This document shows positions 31,642 through 41,682 of a stretch of DNA of 64,000 bases, in pieces. The notes below the pieces were generated by a model. The model ran no database searches. It was not told the origin of the DNA and saw nothing but the letters and a program-made list of their open reading frames with translations. This DNA comes from Fictibacillus nanhaiensis (lineage in GTDB: Bacteria > Bacillota > Bacilli > Bacillales > Fictibacillaceae): NCBI RefSeq assembly GCF_023715445.1, contig NZ_JAMBOD010000002.1:62001-126000 (forward strand). The letters are read 5' to 3'. A program made the translations under genes and the position numbers. Each line of letters starts with the position of its first letter. Position 1 is the stretch's first letter.

Positions 31642-33285
31642 TTACCAGGCAGCAATAGTGCCATCTGTTCTTCCTTCTGTTCCTCCCGCGAGCACGCCTG
31701 TTTCTGGATCTCTCCATATGATCTGTCCGCGGCCGAAGTTCCCCGAATCTAACGCAACCTGCACATCGTGCCCCCTTCTCGCCAATTCATCTGCAATATG
31801 AGCAGGTAATGAACGTTCAACCAGTACTTTTTTGTCTTCCATCCACTGCCAGCGCGGTGCATCCAGAGCAGATTGCGGATTTAGATGAAAATCAACCGTG
31901 TTCATCACGACCTGTACGTGGCCTTGAGGCTGCATATATCCACCCATCACACCAAACGGACCGACTGCTTCTCCGTCTTTTGTTAAGAACCCTGGAATGA
32001 TCGTATGATACGTTTTTTTACCAGGTTCGAGTGCGTTATCGTGATCAGGGTCTAATGAAAAATCATGGCCTCTGTTCTGCAGTCCGATGCCAGTGCCAGG
32101 AACAACTACGCCTGATCCGAAGCCCATGTAATTGCTCTGAATAAATGAGACCATGTTTCCTTCGTCATCAGCTGTTGCTAAATAGACGGTTCCTCCGCTT
32201 GGCGGAATACCAGGTTCAGGCTGGAGTGCTTCCGCTTCGATCAGCTCTCTTCTTTTCTCTGCATACGCTTCAGACAATAATCCTTCTACCGTAACGCTCA
32301 TTCTTGACCTGTCTGTTACATATTTTTTTGCATCCGCAAAGGCCAGTTTGATGGCTTCAATTTGTTTATGATACGTTTCGGCTGATTCTTTTTCAGTAAA
32401 ATCAAAACCTTTTAACGTGTTCAGTGCCATGAGCGCTACGATCCCTTGCCCGTTCGGCGGAATTTCCCAAACATCATATCCCCTGTAGTTCACCTTGATC
32501 GGTTCTACCCACTCTGGATAAAACGAAGCTAGATCTTCACTTCGTAAAAAACCGCCTTGCGATTCTGAAGCTTCGCCAATCTTTTGTGCGAGCGCTCCTC
32601 TGTAAAATGACTCTGCATTTGTTTCTGCAATATCCCGCAATGTTTGGGCATGGTCAGGAGAACGCCAAACTTCACCAACCTCAGGAGCACGGCCGTCAGG
32701 CGCAAAGGTTTGGAACCAGCTCTCAAACGCTGTACCCTTTAACTCCCTCTTGTATGTTTCATAGGCTCTTTTCCAGTACTTTCCGAGAATGGGTGTCAGA
32801 GGGTAGCCATCCTCTGCATACGAGATCGCTGGCTGCAATACTTCTTTTAACGAAAGCTTGCCAAAACGGCTAGAGAGCTCTGCCCATGCTGCCGGAGCTC
32901 CGGGTACCGTAACAGGCAGCCAGCCAAATTTCGGCATCTTATCATGTCCAGCCTTCTTAACTTCCTCGATGGATATTCCTTTTGGGGCCGGACCGCTTGC
33001 ATTCAATCCGTGGAGTTTACCTTTCGTCCAAACGAGCGCAAAAGCATCCCCCCCGATTCCGTTTGAAGTCGGTTCTACAACGGTCAGACAGGCCGCGGTC
33101 GCAATCGCTGCATCAACCGCGTTCCCGCCCTTTTTTAAAATATCGAGACCTGCTTGTGCTGCAAGCGGCTGGGAGGTTGCGACCATGCCTTTTTTGGCGT
33201 AAACGGTCATCCTCTGAGAAGAATACGGATTATTTAGTGCATTGTACGTTATACTCTGTTTTTTATGCGGTATCGTTTGATTCAT
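31642..33285 (-). CDS. ywrD: gamma-glutamyltransferase family protein (YwrD-like)
   Basis: A 547-residue Ntn-hydrolase of the gamma-glutamyltranspeptidase family. The N-terminal half has KKGMVATSQPLAAQAGLDIL, GGNAVDAAIATAACLTVVEP and SNGIGGDAFALVW; the autoprocessing nucleophile is the Thr in PSGGTVYLATADDEGN; and the small-subunit markers YMGFGSGVVVPGTGIGLQNR and GVMGGYMQPQGHVQVV follow. No signal peptide is seen, so it should be cytoplasmic. ATG 33285 has AGAGGTG 7 nt upstream, better than GTG 33294. It follows the peptide ABC transporter by 5 nt, suggesting it cleaves imported gamma-glutamyl peptides such as glutathione. Confidence 0.88.
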   Translation of the reverse strand: MNQTIPHKKQSITYNALNNPYSSQRMTVYAKKGMVATSQPLAAQAGLDILKKGGNAVDAAIATAACLTVVEPTSNGIGGDAFALVWTKGKLHGLNASGPAPKGISIEEVKKAGHDKMPKFGWLPVTVPGAPAAWAELSSRFGKLSLKEVLQPAISYAEDGYPLTPILGKYWKRAYETYKRELKGTAFESWFQTFAPDGRAPEVGEVWRSPDHAQTLRDIAETNAESFYRGALAQKIGEASESQGGFLRSEDLASFYPEWVEPIKVNYRGYDVWEIPPNGQGIVALMALNTLKGFDFTEKESAETYHKQIEAIKLAFADAKKYVTDRSRMSVTVEGLLSEAYAEKRRELIEAEALQPEPGIPPSGGTVYLATADDEGNMVSFIQSNYMGFGSGVVVPGTGIGLQNRGHDFSLDPDHDNALEPGKKTYHTIIPGFLTKDGEAVGPFGVMGGYMQPQGHVQVVMNTVDFHLNPQSALDAPRWQWMEDKKVLVERSLPAHIADELARRGHDVQVALDSGNFGRGQIIWRDPETGVLAGGTEGRTDGTIAAW

Positions 33286-33290
33286 CTTCT

Positions 33291-34265
33291 TCACCTCTCA
33301 TGACAGGCGATAAAATGGCCGTCATCCATTTGACGCCACGCCGGTTTTTCTGTTGTGCAATGATCTTTCGCTATAGGACAACGCGTATGAAACGGACATC
33401 CTGTCGGCGGATTGGATGGACTCGGCAGATCTCCGGTTAAACGGATCCGTTCTCTTTTTCGGCCGACAGCTGGTCTTGGGATGGCAGATAATAAGGCTTC
33501 TGTGTAAGGATGGGTCGGATTTTCGTATAACTTGTTTACAGGCGCGAGTTCGACCATCTGTCCTAAATACATAACGAGCACTCGGTTACATAGGTGACGG
33601 ACGACTCCTAAATCATGCGATACGAATAAATAGGTCAATGCGTGCTTTTCCTGAAGATCTTTTAATAGTTTAATAACCTGTGCTTGTACCGAAACATCAA
33701 GGGCTGAAACCGGTTCATCACATACGATAAATGACGGATTGATCGAGATCGCACGGGCGATACCGATCCGCTGGCGCTGACCGCCGCTGAACTCATGCGG
33801 ATAACGCTCATAATGATCTTCTTTTAGACCTACTTCGTTTAAAAGCTTGATCACTTTCTCTCTTCTTTTCTCTGCCGGGAGATTTGTATGAATAATAAAT
33901 GCTTCCTCTAAAGCATCGCCGATCCGCTGTTTTGGATTAAGAGAAGCATAAGGATCTTGAAAGATCATCTGCATCTCTTTTTTGAACGGTTTTAACTGGC
34001 GAGGTGAGTACTTACTGATGTTATTCCCGTTAAAGACAAGTTCTCCTTCTGTCAGAGATTCAAGTCCTAATATGGTTCTTCCTAATGTCGATTTTCCACA
34101 CCCAGACTCACCGACGACACCAAGTGTTTCCCCTCTATAAATATCAAGGGTAATTCCATCAACTGCTTTCACATGGCTTTTTACCCGCTGAAGCATGCCG
34201 CCTTTTATGGGATAATGCTTCTTTACGTTTTTTACGCTATAGAGAACTTGCTCGTCTACCGCCAT
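33291..34265 (-). CDS. peptide ABC transporter ATP-binding protein (DppF/OppF type)
   Basis: A 324-residue ATPase with Walker [16 protein letters not shown], signature SGGQRQRIGIARA, Walker B FIVCDEPVSALD and the C-terminal oligopeptide-transporter extension with the FeS-like cysteine pattern CPFHTRCPIAKDHC. It pairs with the DppD-type ATPase, which it overlaps by 29 nt. It energises the import system encoded at 33291-38652. Confidence 0.93.
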   Translation of the reverse strand: MAVDEQVLYSVKNVKKHYPIKGGMLQRVKSHVKAVDGITLDIYRGETLGVVGESGCGKSTLGRTILGLESLTEGELVFNGNNISKYSPRQLKPFKKEMQMIFQDPYASLNPKQRIGDALEEAFIIHTNLPAEKRREKVIKLLNEVGLKEDHYERYPHEFSGGQRQRIGIARAISINPSFIVCDEPVSALDVSVQAQVIKLLKDLQEKHALTYLFVSHDLGVVRHLCNRVLVMYLGQMVELAPVNKLYENPTHPYTEALLSAIPRPAVGRKRERIRLTGDLPSPSNPPTGCPFHTRCPIAKDHCTTEKPAWRQMDDGHFIACHER

Positions 34266-35241
34266 TCTGCTCTACCTCCTCCTGCAGCCAGCATCGTACG
34301 TTCTGTTTATCTGTTACTGAAAAAGTCTTCGGTGATTCACTGAAACATTTATCAAACGCATATGGACAACGCGGATGAAAACGGCACCCGCTGATCTTCT
34401 CATTCAACATCGGCATAGATCCCGCAATTGGTTTCAGTTCAAAATCAGGATCATCTACGTTTGGTACAGAAGATAAGAGTCCTTTTGTGTATGGATGCTG
34501 CGGATTTTCAAATATTTCCTCTACCCGTCCTTCTTCAATCACCTCTCCGGCATACATGACGATGACACGGTCGGCGATCTCAGCAACAACGCCCATGTCA
34601 TGCGTGATCATGATCATGCTCATGTCTAATTGTTCTTTCAAATCGTTCAACAAATCGATTATCTGAGCCTGTATCGTTACATCGAGGGCGGTTGTTGGTT
34701 CGTCTGCAATTAACAGGGAAGGATTACAGGATAAAGCGATCGCGATCATCACCCGCTGTCTCATCCCGCCGCTTAACTCGTGAGGATACTGGTTCATCCG
34801 TTCTGCTGGCGACGGAATTCCTACCATCTTCAACAGCTCGATCCCTCTTGCATGTGCTTGTTTCTTTGATAGTTTCTGATGGATCAACAATGGTTCACGA
34901 ATTTGAAAACCAATTGTAAATACTGGATTTAAGGCTGTCATGGGTTCCTGAAAAATCATAGAAACATCGTTTCCGCGCAGCTTCTGCATTTTTTTTGGAG
35001 ACATGGAAGCTAGGTTCTGATCGTTGAACGTGATGGAGCCATCTGTTATCAATCCATTTGAAGGCAGAAGCCCCATGATGGAAAGGGCTGTGATACTTTT
35101 ACCACAGCCTGATTCTCCAACGATGCAGAGCGTTTCTCCTTTTTTTACCGAAAAAGAGGCGCCGCGGACAGCCGGCAAAAGACCATCCGCTGACTTAAAT
35201 TTTGTCACTAGATTTGTCACTTCTAAAACAGTATCTTTCAT
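34237..35241 (-). CDS. peptide ABC transporter ATP-binding protein (DppD/OppD type)
   Basis: A 334-residue ATPase with Walker [16 protein letters not shown], signature [14 protein letters not shown], Walker [14 protein letters not shown] and the C-terminal [14 protein letters not shown] motif of OppD/DppD proteins. It lies between the substrate-binding protein (8-nt gap) and the second ATPase (overlap). Together they form the usual two-ATPase engine of the Opp/Dpp family. Confidence 0.93.
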   Translation of the reverse strand: MKDTVLEVTNLVTKFKSADGLLPAVRGASFSVKKGETLCIVGESGCGKSITALSIMGLLPSNGLITDGSITFNDQNLASMSPKKMQKLRGNDVSMIFQEPMTALNPVFTIGFQIREPLLIHQKLSKKQAHARGIELLKMVGIPSPAERMNQYPHELSGGMRQRVMIAIALSCNPSLLIADEPTTALDVTIQAQIIDLLNDLKEQLDMSMIMITHDMGVVAEIADRVIVMYAGEVIEEGRVEEIFENPQHPYTKGLLSSVPNVDDPDFELKPIAGSMPMLNEKISGCRFHPRCPYAFDKCFSESPKTFSVTDKQNVRCWLQEEVEQNGGRRASSL

Positions 35242-35249
35242 CGTTATCC

Positions 35250-36779
35250 CTACTCTCTATGAACGCCGTATAGTGACCACTGTCCTGTAGGTTCCATCTC
35301 AAAGCCCTTAACGGATTTATCGTAAGCAGCTGAAGCAATACCGTGATAGATCGGCAGTACTGGGAGCTGTGTCATCACATACTCATCCGCATTTGCTAGA
35401 ATGTCCAGACGCTGTTCCTGATCAACAACCGATCGGGACTGATCGATCAGCTTGTCGAGTTCAGCATCCTTATAACGGCTTAAGTTTGTTGCATCAATGT
35501 TTGCCGAGTGAAGGCGCGGGAACAACAATTCACTTCCGTCACCTGTCACGTTCGACCAACCGGCAATGGTGATATCAAAGTCACCTGTTTTGGATACATC
35601 CAGATATGTGCCCCATTCAAGTGTTTCGATCTTGGCTGGGATACCGACTTCTTTTAATTGTGCTTGAATCACTTCTCCCATGTTCATGTATGATGCTGTA
35701 TTTGCCACAAGCAGCTTGATTTCTTTTTTATCAAATCCGTTCGCCTTAACAAGTTCTTTTGCTTTTTCTTGATCAAATTTAGGTCCTTTATCGTCTTTCG
35801 GATGTCCAAATACTTCTGGACCAATGAATGAGTTGGAATAGACACCTAATCCGTTCAACTTTTTCAGATAGCCTTCTCGGTTGATGGCATGAGATACAGC
35901 TTGTCTGAACTTAAGGTCGTTCATTGGCGCTTTTTCCATGTTGAATGCCAGGTAATAAACCGGTGTTCCATCTACTTTTTGTGTTTCAACGTTCTTGATT
36001 TTTTCTAGTCGCGGCATAAGTTCAGGTGCTAACGCATCAATCAACTGAACCTTTCCCGTCTGAAGCATAGAGATGGCAGTTGATACTTCTGGAACAACTG
36101 TGAACGTAATCTTCTCCAGCTTAGCTGGCTTTTGCCAGTAATCTTCATTTTTTACAAGGACAATGTCATCACCATTCACTTTTTCTGAGAACTTAAATGG
36201 TCCTGTTCCAACAGGGTCCTTCATAAGATCTTGTTTTTTGTCGGCTGTCGGCGAAACGATGGCAGCATTTGAGTGCGTTAAAGCAGCAAGCATCGGACCA
36301 TACGGCTTTTCTGTTTTTAAAACGACTGTATGCTCGTCCTGAACCTCAATGGATGAGACAGGTGCTAACAGCGATGCACGCGGTGCAGCTGTTGCAGGAT
36401 CTTTTAGCTTATCAAACGTATATTTAACGGATTCTGCATGAAAAGGTGTTCCATCATGGAACTTTATATCTTTCTTTAATTTGATCACCCACGTATTTTC
36501 ATCAGGATTTTCATAGGATTCTGCAAGGTGAGGAACAATTTCACCTTTGCTGTTGCGGACAAAGAGCGTTTCATAGATCTGTTCAATAACAGTGGATGAT
36601 ACAGAATCATTTGTGAGAATCGGAGAAAGTCCTACAACTTTCGAAGTTGTTGCATAGGTTAGCTCTTGTTTAGCATCACCAGAACTTCCACCTGATGAAG
36701 AATTGCTGCTGCAACCTGCTAAAGCCAAAGACAACACAAAAAGTACCGTTAGCAAACTAGTAAACCACTTTTTTTCCAT
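35250..36779 (-). CDS. peptide ABC transporter substrate-binding lipoprotein
   Basis: A 509-residue family-5 extracellular solute-binding protein. The lipoprotein signal peptide ends LSLALAGCSSNSSSGG with the lipobox LAGC. Family markers: YATTSKVVGLSPILTNDSV, LAESYENPDENTWVIKLKKD with FHDGTPFHAESVKYTF, and DPVGTGPFKF. It binds peptides or related ligands on the outer face and delivers them to the permeases. Given the neighbouring gamma-glutamyltransferase-like gene, glutathione or gamma-glutamyl peptides are a reasonable but unproven ligand. Confidence 0.93.
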   Translation of the reverse strand: MEKKWFTSLLTVLFVLSLALAGCSSNSSSGGSSGDAKQELTYATTSKVVGLSPILTNDSVSSTVIEQIYETLFVRNSKGEIVPHLAESYENPDENTWVIKLKKDIKFHDGTPFHAESVKYTFDKLKDPATAAPRASLLAPVSSIEVQDEHTVVLKTEKPYGPMLAALTHSNAAIVSPTADKKQDLMKDPVGTGPFKFSEKVNGDDIVLVKNEDYWQKPAKLEKITFTVVPEVSTAISMLQTGKVQLIDALAPELMPRLEKIKNVETQKVDGTPVYYLAFNMEKAPMNDLKFRQAVSHAINREGYLKKLNGLGVYSNSFIGPEVFGHPKDDKGPKFDQEKAKELVKANGFDKKEIKLLVANTASYMNMGEVIQAQLKEVGIPAKIETLEWGTYLDVSKTGDFDITIAGWSNVTGDGSELLFPRLHSANIDATNLSRYKDAELDKLIDQSRSVVDQEQRLDILANADEYVMTQLPVLPIYHGIASAAYDKSVKGFEMEPTGQWSLYGVHRE

Positions 36780-36795
36780 TTGAAATCTCCCCCTT

Positions 36796-37692
36796 TTATT
36801 TATCCAAACTCATTCCTTGATCTAAAGCGTCGCGAAGAGCGTCGCCCACAACATTAAACGCAAATACAACGAGCATGATCGCTATACCCGGAACGACGAT
36901 CATATGAGGCGATGTCCACATATACTCCTGACCTGCAGCGATCATTGCTCCCCATTCAGGAGTTGGCGGCTGTGCCCCTAATCCTAGGAAACTTAAAGAG
37001 GCGGTTGATAGGATCGCTGTTGCCATCCGCATTGTGGCAAAGACGATAATAGGCGCTGCACAGTTTGGCAGTACATGCTTGAACATGATTCGAAGATCGC
37101 TCGCTCCAAGAGATTTCATGGCCATGATGTACTCTTGTTTTTTGATTGAGAGTACACTTCCTCTTACGATCCTTGCGCAGGTTGGAATGGACCAAATACT
37201 GATCGCGATCACGACATTTACAAGGCTTGTTCCTAAAATGGCGATGATTAACATAGCTAATAGAATGCCAGGGAACGCAAACATTAAATCTACAAATCTC
37301 ATAATGATACCGTCTAATCTTCTGTAATAACCAGATAGCAGACCAAGGATTACGCCGCCAACTAAACCTAGGCTGACCGCGCCTATCCCGACTAGCAACG
37401 AGATTCTTGCCCCGTATACGATTCTGCTCCAAATATCTCGTCCATAATTATCGGTCCCTAGTACATGGCCTTCTGTACCAATCGGCAGTTCACTTAGTTC
37501 CAGGTTCTGCTTGTTTGGATCAACTCCAACGATTATGGGCGCCGCAAGAGCCATAAATAGTTGTAAGGCGATGATCGTTAAGCCAACAATCGCCATTTTA
37601 TTTCTGATCAATCGTTTCCATGTTTTTAACAGTGCAACTTCTTTCTTTTTCTTATGTGCAGGCAATTGCTGTGTAGCCACTTCTGCTGCCAT
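36796..37692 (-). CDS. peptide ABC transporter permease (DppC type)
   Basis: A 298-residue permease with a basic Lys-rich N-terminus (HKKKKEVALLKTWKRLIRNK), then LGTDNYGRDIWSRIVYGARIS, the classical OppC/DppC start, and the EAA loop near MKSLGASDLRIMFKHVLPNC. It has about six membrane helices. It lies between the DppB gene (18-nt gap) and the binding-protein gene (16-nt gap). Confidence 0.93.
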   Translation of the reverse strand: MAAEVATQQLPAHKKKKEVALLKTWKRLIRNKMAIVGLTIIALQLFMALAAPIIVGVDPNKQNLELSELPIGTEGHVLGTDNYGRDIWSRIVYGARISLLVGIGAVSLGLVGGVILGLLSGYYRRLDGIIMRFVDLMFAFPGILLAMLIIAILGTSLVNVVIAISIWSIPTCARIVRGSVLSIKKQEYIMAMKSLGASDLRIMFKHVLPNCAAPIIVFATMRMATAILSTASLSFLGLGAQPPTPEWGAMIAAGQEYMWTSPHMIVVPGIAIMLVVFAFNVVGDALRDALDQGMSLDK

Positions 37693-37710
37693 GTTATCCC
37701 CCCTTCTCGT

Positions 37711-38652
37711 TTATTCGTAACTGATTCTTGGGTCGATAAACGCATATACGATATCAACAATAAGGTTTACTAAAACGAACAGTGTAGCGACAAGAAGAAC
37801 CGAACCTTGTACCATCGGAAAGTCACGAGCGGCGATCGATTCAATCATGAGCCTCCCTACTCCATTAATGGCAAAAACAGATTCTGTAATGATTGTGCCT
37901 CCGAGCAGGAAACCAAAATTCAAGCCAATAACCGTAATGACTGGTATCATGGCGTTTCTCAAACAGTGCATCATAATGACTGATTTTTCACGAACGCCTT
38001 TTGCTCTGGCTGTTCTCACATAATCAGCCCGGATGACTTCGAGCATTGCGGACCGGCTCATTCGAGCGATCATCGCAGCTGATCCCGTACCAAGTGTGAT
38101 GGCTGGGAGTGCAAGCTGTTTCATCCCTTCTATGGTCCAGAACGGTTCGGTAAGTCCACCTACAGGAAACCATTGAAGATTAACGCCGAAAATAAGGATC
38201 AATATAGCTCCCAGCCAAAAGTTAGGTATGGATATCCCTCCTAACGCGATGACAGTGCTCAATCCGTCAAACCACGTGTTATGTTTTAACGCAGATATAA
38301 TTCCTGTTGTTACACCGATTACGATTGCAACCATAATACTTGCGATGGCTAGATTCAGTGTGTTTGGAAAACGATTGATGATTGCTTCTGACACAGCTTG
38401 TTTGGTTTGATAAGAGAATCCTAAGTCACCTGTAAAGATGCCTCTTAAGTAATCAAAATACTGGGTAAGCAATGGTTCGTTTAAACCAAGGTTTTCTCTT
38501 ATTGCTTCTACATCTTCCTGGGTTGCGGTTGGTCCGCCTATAATACTTGCAGGATCTCCCGGTGCAATGTGCATGCTCATAAAAACGATAAATGAAATAC
38601 CTATTAATAAAAGCACGAGCTGGAAAACGCGCCTTACAATTAAACCTGCCAC
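37711..38652 (-). CDS. peptide ABC transporter permease (DppB type)
   Basis: A 313-residue permease and first gene of the operon. Markers: FIVFMSMHIAPGDPASIIGG, the extracytoplasmic segment GDLGFSYQTKQAV, and the EAA loop RTARAKGVREKSVIMMHCLR. GTG 38652 has GAGAGGTG 8 nt upstream. The operon order is dppB-dppC-binding protein-dppD-dppF-ggt-like-chr-chr. The upstream region carries a large inverted repeat and direct repeats that may bind the regulator. Confidence 0.92.
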   Translation of the reverse strand: MAGLIVRRVFQLVLLLIGISFIVFMSMHIAPGDPASIIGGPTATQEDVEAIRENLGLNEPLLTQYFDYLRGIFTGDLGFSYQTKQAVSEAIINRFPNTLNLAIASIMVAIVIGVTTGIISALKHNTWFDGLSTVIALGGISIPNFWLGAILILIFGVNLQWFPVGGLTEPFWTIEGMKQLALPAITLGTGSAAMIARMSRSAMLEVIRADYVRTARAKGVREKSVIMMHCLRNAMIPVITVIGLNFGFLLGGTIITESVFAINGVGRLMIESIAARDFPMVQGSVLLVATLFVLVNLIVDIVYAFIDPRISYE

Positions 38653-38710
38653 TTCCTCTTCACCTCTCCCCTTTTATTAACTTTTCGATTATATAACGTT
38701 CATTTACACT

Positions 38711-38750
38711 CCGTTTGTTAACCGAAAATAAGTTTTAAATTAACAAACGG
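38711..38750 (-). promoter_or_regulatory. large inverted repeat upstream of the peptide-transporter operon
   Basis: CCGTTTGTTAA (38711-38721) and TTAACAAACGG (38740-38750) form a perfect 11-bp inverted repeat with an 18-nt spacer, about 60 nt before dppB. Further upstream, AAAATAAATTCAG is directly repeated at 38773-38785 and 38812-38824, 39 nt apart. Either element could bind the adjacent Lrp/AsnC-type regulator; it is not known which. Confidence 0.6.
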
Positions 38751-38976
38751 TTTTAATATTGTTTCTGATTATAAAATAAATTCAGACTATTTTCTACACA
38801 ATTTGATAAACAAAATAAATTCAGTACTATATTCTTACATTTTTTGATATGAGGAGTGGAATTTGTCCTAGGCGGCTGATTGTGGTAGTTATTTTTTCTT
38901 ATGAGAGAGGAAAAAGGTGTTGGAAACGAGATTGGTAGAGTTACAGAGGTGTTTTGAAAAGACGCAGGATTCTTTT

Positions 38977-39030
38977 TTAGGCCGTAATTTATTTTTATAG
39001 GCCGTAATTAGTAACTTATAGGCTTTTCGA
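38977..39030 (+). repeat. family II 21-nt-period repeat, short array
   Basis: Units beginning TTAGGCCGTAATT (38977), ATAGGCCGTAATT (38997) and ATAGGCTTTTCGACAAA (39018) are spaced 20 and 21 nt. The end TAGGCTTTTCGACAAA matches the end of the array at 46386-46490. Confidence 0.7.
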
Positions 39031-39114
39031 CAAAATGCGAAATTTTGGACAAATAAAAAGCAAGGCCACAGCCTGTTACCAGCTGCAGCCTCACTCTTTT
39101 TTTCTAATCTTCCA

Positions 39115-39564
39115 TTATAACTTCAATCCTGATCTGCTCTTAAATCTTCTTAATAGAATATGTGATTCCACTCTGGAGATTCCTTTGATTCCATAAAGTT
39201 CATTGTTTATGAATTTCTCCAGTGACGGAAAGTCTTCTACTAATACGTGCATATGTAAGGTACTCGGACCTGTCATCTGATAACAGCTGGCCACACTTGG
39301 ATTATTCACCAGCTTCTCAGCTACTTTTACGAGATATGCTGGTTCACAGTCTACTTCGAAAAACGCTGAGACTGTTTTACCTGCCGCTTCTGAATCAATG
39401 ACGACGCTGAACTTTTCAATAACACCTGCTTTTCTCATCTGGTTCACACGCTCGCGAACGGAGACTCGTGAAAGGTTCAGTTCTTTTCCGATCTCTGCAT
39501 ACGACATTCTTCCGTCTTGTGTAAGCAGCTCCAGTATTTTTCGATCTGTATCATCTATTTTCAA
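39115..39564 (-). CDS. ywrC: Lrp/AsnC family transcriptional regulator (YwrC/ChrS-like)
   Basis: A 149-residue Lrp-type regulator with an N-terminal helix-turn-helix (DRKILELLTQDGRMSYAEIG, then LSRVSVRERVNQMRKAGVI) and a RAM ligand-binding domain (VSAFFEVDCEPAYLVKVAEK, SCYQMTGPSTLHMHVLVED). TTG 39564 is preferred since GTGGTGA is about 7 nt upstream and the product then begins with the family-typical KIDDTDRKIL. In B. subtilis YwrC (ChrS) represses the chr pair. Here it precedes the peptide transporter-chr operon by 460 nt and may regulate the whole unit. Confidence 0.88.
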   Translation of the reverse strand: MKIDDTDRKILELLTQDGRMSYAEIGKELNLSRVSVRERVNQMRKAGVIEKFSVVIDSEAAGKTVSAFFEVDCEPAYLVKVAEKLVNNPSVASCYQMTGPSTLHMHVLVEDFPSLEKFINNELYGIKGISRVESHILLRRFKSRSGLKL

Positions 39565-39841
39565 TAAAATCACCACACTTACTTTGAATGAATTCATTGT
39601 AAGCGTTATTTTCTAAAAATTCAAATAAGGCTAAGGTGGACAACTGTATTACAACAGATAATCGTCCTCTATGATAGGACAAAATGGTTATATACCTGTA
39701 AAAACCTATCAAATAGCTAGGACAGATGACTTAATTTAAGTAAAAAGCGAAAAATGTTATAAAACAGCTGTTGCAAAATTTAATCTGTTATAATACAATG
39801 CATTATAATCAAATCAAACAAAAAAACAGGAGGAATTTAAA

Positions 39842-39973
39842 ATGAAAAATTATCTTGAGCTTCACCACAATATCCCTAAGAAGACTTGTATAGAGTGTGG
39901 ATGTGTGATCGAGGAGCAGCATGAATCTTACCTTTACGAGTGCGAACGTTGTATCGGAAAACACGAAAGGTAA
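39842..39973 (+). CDS. YhfH-like small zinc-ribbon protein
   Basis: A 43-residue protein starting MKNYLELHHNIPKKTCIECG and containing CIECGCVIEEQHESYLYECERC, two CxxC-type pairs expected to bind one zinc. It resembles B. subtilis YhfH. AGGAGG precedes the ATG with good spacing. It lies 72 nt upstream of aceB on the same strand, with no terminator noticed between, so co-transcription is possible. Function unknown. Confidence 0.8.
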   Translation: MKNYLELHHNIPKKTCIECGCVIEEQHESYLYECERCIGKHER

Positions 39974-40045
39974 ATTTTTTTAAACACACTGTTATACAAC
40001 AATGGTTAACTGGTTCATCTGTTTGATAACATAAATCAGAAAGGA

Positions 40046-41647
40046 ATGTCGCTAAAAGTGAAAATTGATACGTCCAGTCTTCATATAACAGGAAATACCC
40101 CGCCCGAATATAAAAAGATCTTAACGCCTGGTGCTATTCTCTTTTTAAAATCACTTCATCTACAATTCAATTCGACACGAAAAGAACTTCTGACAAAGCG
40201 CAAGATCAAGCAAAAAGAAATTGATTCTGGGGTATTCCCCACCTTTCTGAGTGAAACAGAGCATATCCGCAACAGCAATTGGACGATTGCTCCACTACCT
40301 CAGGATCTTCAAGACCGCCGGGTAGAAATTACAGGGCCTGTTGACCGGAAAATGATCATCAATGCCTTAATTTCCGGGGCTAAAGTATTTATGGCGGATC
40401 TTGAGGACTCTAATTCACCAACTTGGGAAAATACAATTGAGGGCCAGATTAACCTAAAGGATGCGGTCAACCGGACCATTTCTTTTGAGGGGCCAAACGG
40501 GAAAAAATATGAACTGAACGAAAACCCTGCTGTATTAATCGTTCGTCCCCGCGGCTGGCATTTAGAAGAAAAACATATTGTTGTAGATAACGAACCGATG
40601 TCTGGAAGTTTAGTAGATTTTGGACTCTATTTTTACCATAATGCAAAAACGCTGATTGAAAGCGGATCTGGTCCTTATTTTTATCTTCCTAAAATGGAAA
40701 GTCACTTAGAAGCGCGTCTCTGGAATGATGTGTTCATCTACGCGCAGGAACAGCTTGGAATTCCGAGGGGCACGATCAAAGCTACTGTACTCATCGAAAC
40801 GATTGTAGCAGCTTTTGAGATGGATGAAATTTTATATGAACTGCGCGATCACTCGGCAGGCGTGAACTGCGGACGCTGGGATTATATCTTCAGCTATATA
40901 AAGAAGTTCCGCAACCAGCCACACGTGATTTTGCCCGACCGTTCACTAGTCACAATGACTGTGCCGTTCATGAGGTCGTATTCTTTGCTTGCGATTAAGA
41001 CGTGCCACAAACGAAATGCCCCTGCAATCGGTGGAATGGCGGCACAAATTCCGATTAAAAATGATGAGGAAGCAAATGCGGCTGCTTTTGAAAAAGTAAG
41101 AGCTGATAAAGAACGCGAGGCGACTGACGGTCATGACGGCACATGGGTTGCCCATCCAGGACTGGTGCCCGTTGCTATGGAAGTATTTGACCGTATTATG
41201 CCGCAGCCGAACCAGATCGACAGAAAGAGAGAAAATGTAGTTGTAACGGCGGATGATTTAGTGGCTGTGCCAGAAGGCGAAATTACCGAAGAGGGCTTGC
41301 GCATCAACATAAGTGTTGGAATTCAATACATCGCTTCATGGCTGAGAGGAAAAGGTGCTGCGCCAATCAATCACCTTATGGAAGATGCAGCTACTGCTGA
41401 GATCTCGAGAGCCCAAGTATGGCAATGGATCCGCCACCCGAAAGGCATCCTGAACGATGGACGCAAAGTAACGTTTGAATTGGTAGAGCAGCTAAAACTG
41501 GAAGAAGTGCAAAAATTGAAGCAGCACATGAATGAGGAATCATTCAATAATGGTCGTTTTATGGAGGCTGTCGGGCTGTTTGACGGACTGATCCGTGAAG
41601 ATGATTTCCAGGATTTCTTGACTAACAGAGGCTATGACATTTTATAA
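40046..41647 (+). CDS. aceB: malate synthase A
   Basis: A 533-residue malate synthase of the A isoform, condensing glyoxylate and acetyl-CoA to malate. Markers: [20 protein letters not shown], the substrate-binding [35 protein letters not shown] and [19 protein letters not shown] 40046 directly abuts AAAGGA, so spacing is poor; GTG 40058, 12 nt away, is an alternative and would remove four residues. With aceA it forms the glyoxylate shunt, allowing growth on acetate or fatty acids. A dispersed repeat lies between the two genes. Confidence 0.95.
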   Translation: MSLKVKIDTSSLHITGNTPPEYKKILTPGAILFLKSLHLQFNSTRKELLTKRKIKQKEIDSGVFPTFLSETEHIRNSNWTIAPLPQDLQDRRVEITGPVDRKMIINALISGAKVFMADLEDSNSPTWENTIEGQINLKDAVNRTISFEGPNGKKYELNENPAVLIVRPRGWHLEEKHIVVDNEPMSGSLVDFGLYFYHNAKTLIESGSGPYFYLPKMESHLEARLWNDVFIYAQEQLGIPRGTIKATVLIETIVAAFEMDEILYELRDHSAGVNCGRWDYIFSYIKKFRNQPHVILPDRSLVTMTVPFMRSYSLLAIKTCHKRNAPAIGGMAAQIPIKNDEEANAAAFEKVRADKEREATDGHDGTWVAHPGLVPVAMEVFDRIMPQPNQIDRKRENVVVTADDLVAVPEGEITEEGLRINISVGIQYIASWLRGKGAAPINHLMEDAATAEISRAQVWQWIRHPKGILNDGRKVTFELVEQLKLEEVQKLKQHMNEESFNNGRFMEAVGLFDGLIREDDFQDFLTNRGYDIL

Positions 41648-41682
41648 ATGGATGGATTAGGATTATTTTTGTGATCCTTCAT

